Source of the DNA: Acidobacteriota bacterium
GTDB taxonomy: Bacteria; Acidobacteriota; Terriglobia; Terriglobales; Acidobacteriaceae
DNA length: 5,486 bases
Direction: 5' to 3'
Assembly: GCA_019247235.1 (NCBI GenBank)
Contig: JAFAPG010000855.1
Span: 1 to 5,486 of the forward strand
The notes under the pieces were generated by a model. It had not been told where the DNA came from and made no database searches. It was given only the letters and a program-made list of their open reading frames with translations. The translations under genes and the position numbers were made by a program. Below, piece by piece: positions 1-5,486 of the stretch (within the stretch, counting starts at the first letter, position 1; every line of letters begins with the position of its first letter).

Positions 1-1620
1 TGGCGCTATTACACGGGCGCCGTGCCGCTGATCCTTTGTTTTATTCCGATGTGGGTGGCCAACGGGCAGATTCGGACATCTGAGGGAGCGCTACTGACGG
101 AGGCCGTATTACTATCCGCAGCGTACCTGCTGCGCGTATGCATGGTCAGCAGTTACATGCAACGCATTCGCGCCCGCGCGTTTAACATGTCGCCATCGAG
201 ACCTAGGGGCGCAAGCGCGCAGGCGGCGGCCCTGGGGCGTCTGCTTGCGTGGAAAATCTTCCTGAGTGCTGCCGCCTTTACCGCACTGCCGAGCGTCGCT
301 GGGGCGACATGGCTCTACAGTGCCTCGCAATTCGCCAGCCTTGAGGCGCCGGAAGATGGCGCGGAGAGGCATTCGCTTGGCGGCTGCCTGGCACTCGCCA
401 ATCAATGGTTCGGCGGCGGCTTGCTTCTTTTCCTCATGCTTCTTCCTCTCTGGATCGCCGTATGGCTGAATGGCCTACTCCTGGCAATGCTTCTGCCACA
501 GCTTTTTCACTCAATTTTTGGCGTGAACACTCTTTTATCCACGCAAATGGGAATCTATGCCCTAGTACAAAGTTCTGCGTTCTGGCTTTCCTTGTTAGCC
601 GTCGCAGGGCTGGCCATTGACCCTGTCGTCAAGTGCACGTTCGCGATTGTTTATCAGCATTTGCGGTCGTGGAGGGAAGGAGACGATCTACGGGGGTTAC
701 TGGCTAGTCTGCCGCGGGAGCAATTAAAGAAGGCGCAAATGATTTCATCCAAGCCAATTTTGCGCAAGGCCATCACGGCTGGATTGTTCGTGTTGGCCAC
801 AACTCTGCTTAGCCTATGCCCAATGGCTTGCGCGCGCGCGGCGTCAGTCCCGAGCACAAGTGTGACACTAGGCAATTCCTCTCGCGCAGCACGAATTCAA
901 ACATTGCGTCAAGCCCTGGATCAAGAATCAAAGCGCGCGATTTATCGCTGGCATGATGCTGAGCATCCCAGTCCGGCCACCTGGTTTGACAAGTTCCTGG
1001 TCAAGATCGAGCAGAAGATCGACCGTGCTTGGAATGCCTTCTGGAATTTTCTTCGCAGACTTTTACCCCGCGGTTTGAGACTACCGGTCGAAAACCAAAG
1101 GCACGCTTCGTGGCAGTTGAAGGACCTTCGACTGTGGCTGACGCTGGTCGCGCTGCTGACGTTCGCAGCAGGAGGTGTGTTCTTCTGGCTGCGCCGGCGA
1201 CCGAATCCGGCCCGGCTTAGCATGTCGCCGCCAATTGCGCCCCTTCCCGAACTCAACGAGGGAACGGCGGCGAGTGAGCGTTCTGAGGATGAATGGTTCG
1301 CGCTGGCGAGTCGCCTGGAATGCCAAGGCCAATTGCGCTTTGCGTTACGCGCGGCATACTTCGGCTTGCTTGCGGGACTAGCGCGGCGCGAATGGCTGAC
1401 GATCCGCCAGGATCGCACCAATCGCGAATATCTCACCGAGTTTACGCGGCGCTGGCGGCGCCGCCCGCAGGCAGCGGTCGAGGTACGGGCGGAAATTCCT
1501 GAGAAACTGCGGGGTAGCCTGCGGCAGTTCGATAGCGTTTGGTACGGGTCTCATGCGCTGACGCCAGAGGCAGTGGCGACGTACTGCCAACATCAGCGGG
1601 AGTTCCTCAGCCATGTCTAA
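1..1620 (+). CDS. DUF4129 domain-containing multi-spanning membrane protein (5' partial)
   Basis: The frame is open from the first base, so the true start lies upstream. The first in-frame GTG (22) falls inside a hydrophobic run and is unlikely to be the start. 539 residues are visible (residue 1 = codon at base 1). Hydrophobic segments lie near 8-20, 35-53, 83-106, 139-163, 189-207, 258-277 and 378-397. A Trp-rich amphipathic stretch (about 328-357) precedes the last one. The C-terminal part (about 434-532) matches DUF4129, with an ALRAAYFGLL helix, the signature TNREYL at 473-478 and a late F..VWYG at 509-516. DUF4129 also ends bacterial transglutaminase-like membrane proteins; no transglutaminase core is seen here. 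The gene is joined by an 8-nt overlap to a DUF4350 gene, in a cluster with moxR and DUF58. Its role is probably a membrane component of that MoxR-associated complex (inferred). Odd feature: residues 247-280 look like an internal signal peptide, suggesting fusion of two once separate proteins. Family call firm; biochemical function unknown. Confidence 0.87.
   Translation, partial: WRYYTGAVPLILCFIPMWVANGQIRTSEGALLTEAVLLSAAYLLRVCMVSSYMQRIRARAFNMSPSRPRGASAQAAALGRLLAWKIFLSAAAFTALPSVAGATWLYSASQFASLEAPEDGAERHSLGGCLALANQWFGGGLLLFLMLLPLWIAVWLNGLLLAMLLPQLFHSIFGVNTLLSTQMGIYALVQSSAFWLSLLAVAGLAIDPVVKCTFAIVYQHLRSWREGDDLRGLLASLPREQLKKAQMISSKPILRKAITAGLFVLATTLLSLCPMACARAASVPSTSVTLGNSSRAARIQTLRQALDQESKRAIYRWHDAEHPSPATWFDKFLVKIEQKIDRAWNAFWNFLRRLLPRGLRLPVENQRHASWQLKDLRLWLTLVALLTFAAGGVFFWLRRRPNPARLSMSPPIAPLPELNEGTAASERSEDEWFALASRLECQGQLRFALRAAYFGLLAGLARREWLTIRQDRTNREYLTEFTRRWRRRPQAAVEVRAEIPEKLRGSLRQFDSVWYGSHALTPEAVATYCQHQREFLSHV
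727..741 (+). promoter_or_regulatory. Possible internal ribosome binding site and ATG start within the DUF4129 gene
   Basis: AAGAAGG (727-733) sits 5 nt before an in-frame ATG (739-741). The product from this ATG would have 293 residues. It would begin with a basic n-region (K and R within the first 11 residues), a hydrophobic core of about 20 residues and an Ala-Arg-Ala (codons 832-840) resembling a signal peptidase I site. It would then contain a hydrophilic stretch, one membrane segment and DUF4129. Such Shine-Dalgarno-like strings also occur by chance in coding DNA, so this is suggestive only. Confidence 0.3.
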
Positions 1621-2869
1621 AAAGAATGCGGGCAAACGGGTGGTGCTCAATGGGCGAGGTCCGCTGCTGGCCTGCGGCGTTTTCGCAATTGTATTCGCGA
1701 CTCTGCTGCTCATGGCCTATCAGAACCAGGCGAATACGAGCGACATGGGATCCAGTTTACGCGAGGACCCCTATGGCACCAGCCTCTTGTTTGATTCCTA
1801 TCGGCGCGCTGGCTATCAAGTGAGGCGCAGTCAGGATGAGAACTCCCTCTTCGATCAGAATGCTTTGACGACAACAGCATTCTTTATCGGGGGCCACTCC
1901 TCGGACGATTGGAAAAGGGAAAAGGGAAAACTGCGGTCGGGAGACAAATTTCGCCGACGAGTGGAAGATTTTCTTGCACGCGGCGGTCGGGTCGTGCTGG
2001 TCGCTCCTGCATGGAAACTGACATCCGAGTCTCAACATTGGGAAGTCGAGAACAACTGGAAGCAGACTCCACATGAGTCTGGGCCAACGTGGATATCTCC
2101 CGATCCAGGCGCTATGCCAGAAGGCAGTGAGACGATGTATTTGGGCGCCGCCACGCCCTGGCTCAAGACAGACCCGGCCTGGACCGATCTCTATGTGGCC
2201 TCCGGCCAGGCCAATGCCAAGACTGACGCGCATGTTTATATGGCGATGCGGATGGTCGGGGCTGGAGAGCTGATTGCCGCAAGCCAAGAATCTTTCTTGT
2301 TAAACGAATCCATCAAAACCCGGCCCAGTCCAGTACTGCTGGACTTTCTTGCCGGTGGCCGATCGGTGATTTGGGTGGATGAAACCTTGCATGGACTGCA
2401 CCAGGATGAGGGCCTGCTTTGGCTGGTGCAGCGATACCGACTGCAAGCCGCATTGCTGCTTTTCTGGGCAACTTTGTTGGCCATGCTTTGGAGCCTGAGC
2501 GGGGATTTAGTACGCCGGCCACGGGGCGATCAGAACGTAACCATCATCCGTCATAGCGAAGGCGCCGGCGTGGCCGCACGACGTTTGCTCGAGCGGAGCA
2601 TTGCAAAAGAACAGGTACTCGCGGAATGCTGGGAACAGTTCCGTCGCCGTTCGCCGCAGGACGCGCAGGCTATTGCTTTGGATCCAAATTGCGGGCCCAG
2701 GCTGCGCACTGCGCTAACCCAGCCTGCTCTAGCGGGTTACCGGCAGTTAAGCCAAATGATCGCGGAGCGTCGCGCCGCCGCAAAAGCTCTGCCTGAAGCC
2801 AACCGCGATGCTCCTAACAGTTGCTCACCTTCACCTGACATAGGTTCCGAGGAGGCACGGTTCGCATGA
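1613..2869 (+). CDS. DUF4350 domain-containing membrane protein
   Basis: 418 residues from ATG 1613. The start overlaps the preceding stop by 8 nt, and a GGGAG (1598-1602) lies 10 nt upstream. The next Met is inside the first membrane segment, so this start is well supported. Residues 17-36 form a membrane anchor. Residues about 47-265 form the DUF4350 domain, opening with the characteristic DPYGTSLLFDSYRRAGY (52-68), followed by FIGG (91-94), a GGRVVLVAP strand (124-132), GELIAASQESFLLNESI (218-234) and VIWVDETLHGLH (252-263). A second membrane segment spans about 276-297. An Arg-rich tail of about 120 residues follows, probably cytoplasmic. Two helices bracketing the domain imply that it faces the periplasm or exterior (inferred). 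DUF4350 has a Rossmann-like fold related to glutamine amidotransferase-like domains, and no catalytic triad is evident. It is regularly found next to moxR and DUF58 genes, so it is likely a structural or sensing partner of that complex. Function not established. Confidence 0.88.
   Translation: MSKKNAGKRVVLNGRGPLLACGVFAIVFATLLLMAYQNQANTSDMGSSLREDPYGTSLLFDSYRRAGYQVRRSQDENSLFDQNALTTTAFFIGGHSSDDWKREKGKLRSGDKFRRRVEDFLARGGRVVLVAPAWKLTSESQHWEVENNWKQTPHESGPTWISPDPGAMPEGSETMYLGAATPWLKTDPAWTDLYVASGQANAKTDAHVYMAMRMVGAGELIAASQESFLLNESIKTRPSPVLLDFLAGGRSVIWVDETLHGLHQDEGLLWLVQRYRLQAALLLFWATLLAMLWSLSGDLVRRPRGDQNVTIIRHSEGAGVAARRLLERSIAKEQVLAECWEQFRRRSPQDAQAIALDPNCGPRLRTALTQPALAGYRQLSQMIAERRAAAKALPEANRDAPNSCSPSPDIGSEEARFA
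1911..1930 (+). repeat. Heptanucleotide tandem repeat inside the DUF4350 gene
   Basis: The unit GGAAAAG occurs twice in full and a third time lacking its last base, with no mismatch. It encodes the basic stretch WKREKGK (residues 100-106), between the FIGG strand and the next helix of the DUF4350 domain. The unit length is not a multiple of three, so gain or loss of one copy would shift the reading frame. Confidence 0.85.
2849..2855 (+). promoter_or_regulatory. Shine-Dalgarno of the moxR gene
   Basis: GAGGAGG ends 10 nt before the moxR ATG at 2866 and lies within the last codons of the DUF4350 gene. It is the strongest ribosome binding site in the window. It fixes the moxR start despite an unusually long N-terminal extension, and it suggests that the ATPase is translated more strongly than its neighbours. 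Confidence 0.75.
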
Positions 2870-3891
2870 ACGAGAAATCATTATTGGGTTCGGACGTACA
2901 GGCAGACTGTGCGCATCGAGAAGGGCAATCGCCGGCAGGGTCGGCCATTACGACGAACGTGCGCCGCCTTAGAGAAGCTCTGAGCCGTGTAATCATCGGC
3001 CAAAATGAAGCTATCGATCTTGCACTCGTAACCCTGCTCGCGGGTGGACACGCGCTGATCGAGGGCGCACCGGGTGTGGGGAAGACACTGCTGGTAAAGG
3101 CTCTAGCACGCGCCGTCGCCGGCGAGTTTCAGCGGATTCAATTCACACCGGACTTGATGCCGGCTGATATTACCGGCACCAGCGTCTTCGACCTAAAGAC
3201 GCAAGAATTCCGATTGGTGCGCGGGCCAATTTTCACCAATTTTTTACTGGCAGACGAGATCAATCGCGCGCCCGCCAAAACACAATCGGCCTTACTGGAA
3301 GCGATGCAAGAGCGACAGGTGACAATTGATCGCGCGACTTGCGTTCTGCCGCCAGTATTTGTGGTGTTCGCAACGCAAAACCCGATTGAGCATCAGGGAA
3401 CATATCCGCTTCCAGAGGCACAAAAGGATCGCTTTCTCGTCAAGATTCGCATGGGCTATCCCGCAGTGGAAGACGAGAGGGAATTGGCGAGGCTAGCAGC
3501 GCAAGGTGAAGCGCCCGAGCGTCGGCTGGCGGAAGAGCTACGCGCAACCGTCTTGCAACCGGACCAGCTCGAGCAGCTGCGCGCCATGAGCGAACGTGTA
3601 CGCATCAGCGGGGCGGTAAGCGACTACATCGTCAGTTTGGTTCGGCAGACACGCCAGCACCCGGCAGTTTGGGTTGGTGCTGGTCCGCGGGCGACGCTCG
3701 CACTGGTCTCGGCCGCTCGGGCGCTGGCGGCGCTCGAGGAACGGGATTTCGTGCTGCCCGAGGACGTAAAGACGCTGGCTATCCCGGTGCTCGAGCATCG
3801 CATCTTGTTGCGACCAGAGTTCGAAATGGAAGGGATTGAAATTCACGAGGTAATAAACGCTGTGCTCGAGACCATAGAAGTGCCGCGGTAG
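2866..3891 (+). CDS. MoxR-family AAA+ ATPase
   Basis: 341 residues from ATG 2866, overlapping the DUF4350 stop as ATGA and preceded by GAGGAGG. All AAA+ hallmarks are intact: Walker A GAPGVGKT (67-74), the MoxR signature FTPDLMPADITGT (93-105), Walker B FLLADEIN (126-133), ALLEAMQERQVTI (142-154), sensor 1 in ATQNP (169-173), the DRF arginine (189) after PEAQK, and a sensor 2-type GAGPRA (271-276). The core (about 40-195, AAA_3 type) is followed by a C-terminal lid domain (about 245-320). MoxR proteins are cytoplasmic ATP-hydrolysing rings with chaperone-like roles, generally paired with von Willebrand A-type proteins; the adjacent DUF58 gene supplies that partner. The first 30 or so residues are a polar extension before the usual start of the fold. 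The length is otherwise typical. Family assignment is very secure, but the substrate cannot be read from sequence. Confidence 0.97.
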   Translation: MNEKSLLGSDVQADCAHREGQSPAGSAITTNVRRLREALSRVIIGQNEAIDLALVTLLAGGHALIEGAPGVGKTLLVKALARAVAGEFQRIQFTPDLMPADITGTSVFDLKTQEFRLVRGPIFTNFLLADEINRAPAKTQSALLEAMQERQVTIDRATCVLPPVFVVFATQNPIEHQGTYPLPEAQKDRFLVKIRMGYPAVEDERELARLAAQGEAPERRLAEELRATVLQPDQLEQLRAMSERVRISGAVSDYIVSLVRQTRQHPAVWVGAGPRATLALVSAARALAALEERDFVLPEDVKTLAIPVLEHRILLRPEFEMEGIEIHEVINAVLETIEVPR

Positions 3892-3920
3892 TCGCATACG
3901 GGGACGACGTATGACGACTG
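3889..3920 (+). promoter_or_regulatory. Hairpin between moxR and the DUF58 gene that sequesters the DUF58 start codon
   Basis: Bases 3889-3900 can pair with 3908-3920: six perfect pairs (CATACG with CGTATG), a single bulged A at 3914, then five Watson-Crick pairs and one closing G-U. The loop is GGGACGA (3901-3907). The moxR stop (3889-3891) forms the base of the left arm. The DUF58 ATG (3911-3913) lies in the right arm, and the weak SD-like GGGGA (3900-3904) is mostly in the loop. A ribosome terminating on moxR would open the stem, so this may couple DUF58 translation to moxR. There is no T-run after it, so it does not look like a terminator. Pairing was read by eye; its stability was not computed. 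Confidence 0.55.
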
Positions 3921-5486
3921 AGCATCGGAAATCAGTAGCAGGCCCAAAGGGTGGGCGGGATGTGGCTATTCGCCCGCCGTTAAAAACCGCTGCCCAGCCG
4001 GCAGTGAATCGGCGCTTGCTGGGCAAGGTTTTGCCCCGCATGGCGCTTCATCCCGCGGGGTCGTTCTTCAGTCCGCAGCAATCTCTGGCGTGGATCATAG
4101 CAGTCCTGGGTGTGGGAGCGTGCATTGCGCCATGGTTTGCGCGCGGATGGCTATGCTTTGCGGTGATGGCTACGCCGGTGGCATTGTTTGCCGGTTACGA
4201 CGCGCTGAAGTTGTGGATCACTCGAGAAGAATGGGCACCGATTCTCCTGCAGCCAGAGAAAAGCCTTCGTGGACGCGAAGGGCAGACGATTCAGGTTTCC
4301 TTTGCTCTCACTCGCTCCGGAAGACGTTGGCTGCGCAGCAGCGATGTTCGCGTGGCGAGCATGCCAGCAACGCAAGAGAGTGAAGGGGCCATCCGGGTGA
4401 AAGGCGAGGCCCAGGCGCTAAAGCTGGAGCCGGCCGATCCTACCGAAGAAGGATCAACCTCGGCAACCGACCCGCGCATCCAACTGTGGCCATGGACAAG
4501 CGAAATCACTCTTCTGCGTCGCGGTCTATGGCCTGGGCCGCGGGTTGGAATCGAGCGACAGTCCTACCTGCGAATCTGGCGCTTGCGGCAATGGTTTGAT
4601 GTGCCGGAGCGTTTGCGAATCGATGCCGATATGCGCTCCGGGCGACGGCAGATTCTGCGCAGCCCGATTTACCGCGCGCTCATAGCCTGTCAACAGACAC
4701 CCTGGACTGGGCACGGGCGTGATTTCGAGCGCTTGCGGGAATACCAGCCCGGCGATAACTACGCAGAGATCGCCTGGAAGGCTAGCGCGCGTCGCGCCAC
4801 TCCGGTCACGCGGCTGTTTCAATGGGAGCAGAAACAGGAGGTATATTTCCTGGTGGATCAATCGCGGGCTTCCAACCTTGCCCTGGATTCAACCGCAGCG
4901 CCCGAGAGCGCTTTACCACAAGGGCGCGCGTCGCGACGGCTGCTGGATCTGGTTGTCGAGACAGCGCTGATCGGCGCCACCGTCGCGCTCGAATTGGGCG
5001 ATGAGTTCGGATTGGTCACTTATGCGGATGAACCCAAGACCTGGTTACGCGCGGCAAGCGGCCAGTCTCAATTTCGTCAATTCCGTGAGTGCCTGTTAAA
5101 TATCGAACCTTTACCGACGAGCGCAGATTACGAAGTCCTGTTCAGCGAGATTCGAGTACGGCTCCGGCGGCGAGCCTACCTGCTGTTGTTGGCAGATTTG
5201 ACGGAGCGTTCGGTTTTTGACTCCTTACGTCAGGGCCTGGGCATGGTGCGCTCGTCGCATGCCCTTCTATTGACGAGCATCTTGCCGAACCATGCTCGGC
5301 CAGCATTTTCACCCGGTGAGAACTTGCAGGCCGACCAGGATGTGTATGCGATATTAGCGGCGGAAAAGGAAAATCAGCGCCTCAGCACCTTGGCCCGGCA
5401 GATGCGGCAATTGAACGTGCCGCTCCGCTACATTCCTGCGGCGATATTCCTGCGAAAGGCGGTGGAGGGATATCTTGAAAGCACAC
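3911..5486 (+). CDS. DUF58 domain-containing protein, von Willebrand A-like MoxR partner (3' partial)
   Basis: The frame is open from ATG 3911 to the window end (525 codons). An in-frame stop at 3875, with no other usual start codon after it, fixes this ATG. It lies 19 nt after moxR, behind a weak GGGGA. A polar, basic N-terminus (1-57) precedes two membrane helices (about 58-76 and 79-97). A beta-rich region follows, with the typical LLRRGLWPGPRVGIERQSYL (201-220). The DUF58 signature DFERLREYQPGDNYAEIAWK (271-290) leads into the A-like domain, whose first strand ends in DQSRA (316-320). The canonical metal-site motif is DxSxS, so the last Ser is replaced by Ala. A later LLLLADL strand (424-430) offers Asp429. 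Residues about 150-195 form an acidic, Ser/Pro/Thr-containing insertion, and the protein is longer than many DUF58 members. It is probably an inner-membrane partner of the adjacent MoxR ATPase, with the A-like domain cytoplasmic (inferred). The C-terminus probably lies not far beyond the window. Confidence 0.93.
   Translation, partial: MTTEHRKSVAGPKGGRDVAIRPPLKTAAQPAVNRRLLGKVLPRMALHPAGSFFSPQQSLAWIIAVLGVGACIAPWFARGWLCFAVMATPVALFAGYDALKLWITREEWAPILLQPEKSLRGREGQTIQVSFALTRSGRRWLRSSDVRVASMPATQESEGAIRVKGEAQALKLEPADPTEEGSTSATDPRIQLWPWTSEITLLRRGLWPGPRVGIERQSYLRIWRLRQWFDVPERLRIDADMRSGRRQILRSPIYRALIACQQTPWTGHGRDFERLREYQPGDNYAEIAWKASARRATPVTRLFQWEQKQEVYFLVDQSRASNLALDSTAAPESALPQGRASRRLLDLVVETALIGATVALELGDEFGLVTYADEPKTWLRAASGQSQFRQFRECLLNIEPLPTSADYEVLFSEIRVRLRRRAYLLLLADLTERSVFDSLRQGLGMVRSSHALLLTSILPNHARPAFSPGENLQADQDVYAILAAEKENQRLSTLARQMRQLNVPLRYIPAAIFLRKAVEGYLEST

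Noticed and set aside
815..834. Possible lipoprotein signal (Cys residues near LSLCPMACARA)
   Set aside because: The residues before each Cys do not fit a lipobox (Leu before the first; Pro-Met-Ala before the second). The Ala-Arg-Ala pattern fits signal peptidase I better.
830..843. Alternating CG run (GCGCGCGCGCG followed by GCG)
   Set aside because: It simply encodes Ala-Arg-Ala-Ala with GC-ending codons. It is too short to claim a slippage or Z-DNA role.
986..1014. TTGACA resembling a -35 promoter box
   Set aside because: The position 17 bases downstream reads GAGCAG, nothing like a -10 box, and the site is within coding sequence.
942..1713. Minus-strand open frames opposite the DUF4129 gene (942-1436 and 1378-1713)
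   Set aside because: Their translations are Arg/Ser/Pro-rich without family motifs, and the + strand frame carries a convincing DUF4129 domain.
2860..2871. Small inverted repeat GTTC-GCAT-GAAC over the moxR start
   Set aside because: It has only four base pairs and does not extend, so it is likely chance. It does not cover the Shine-Dalgarno.
3889..3920. Intrinsic terminator after moxR
   Set aside because: The hairpin is not followed by a T-run, and its right arm is already within the DUF58 coding sequence.
3538..4041. A 167-codon open frame on the minus strand across the moxR end and DUF58 start
   Set aside because: It is antisense to two clear family genes, has no recognisable domain, and is readily explained by codon bias of the + strand genes.
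4090..4383. A + strand open frame of 97 codons inside the DUF58 gene
   Set aside because: It is in a different frame from the DUF58 protein, whose frame is uninterrupted and carries all family motifs.

Overview
The window is a mid-operon slice of a bacterial chromosome. It holds four genes, all on the + strand and almost without gaps: a DUF4129 membrane protein (5' end missing), a DUF4350 membrane protein, a MoxR-family AAA+ ATPase and a DUF58 protein (3' end missing). The moderately GC-rich sequence, Shine-Dalgarno-type starts and the order DUF4129 - DUF4350 - moxR - DUF58 fit an environmental Gram-negative lineage. Acidobacteriota is my best guess, because such clusters are familiar there and the N-terminal membrane domain of the first gene resembles proteins I recall from that phylum. 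This is a recollection-based inference, not a search result.

Layout: positions 1-1620 encode a multi-spanning membrane protein ending in a cytoplasmic-type DUF4129 domain. Its stop overlaps the DUF4350 gene (1613-2869) by 8 nt. That gene overlaps moxR (2866-3891) by 4 nt in an ATGA arrangement with a strong Shine-Dalgarno. A 19-nt spacer then leads to the DUF58 gene, which runs open from 3911 to the window end (525 codons seen). No promoter, terminator, RNA gene, mobile element, CRISPR or non-coding stretch over 300 bases is present.

How the genes may work together: MoxR ATPases are AAA+ chaperone-like enzymes that usually act with von Willebrand A-type partners. DUF58 is the usual partner, and DUF4350 and DUF4129 proteins are the membrane components that often travel with the pair. 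The likely picture is a cytoplasmic MoxR ring acting at the inner membrane on a complex of DUF58, DUF4350 and DUF4129 proteins, possibly in envelope protein maturation or stress tolerance. Substrates are unknown.

The gene content is a recognisable family cluster rather than a new system. The more unusual signals are finer: (i) a 12-pair hairpin beginning on the moxR stop codon that buries the DUF58 start codon in its stem, suggesting termination-coupled translation; (ii) an in-frame ATG with an SD-like sequence inside the DUF4129 gene, directly before a signal-peptide-like segment, suggesting a gene fusion or a second product; (iii) a degenerate MIDAS motif and an acidic/polar insertion in the DUF58 protein; (iv) a heptanucleotide tandem repeat inside the DUF4350 gene.
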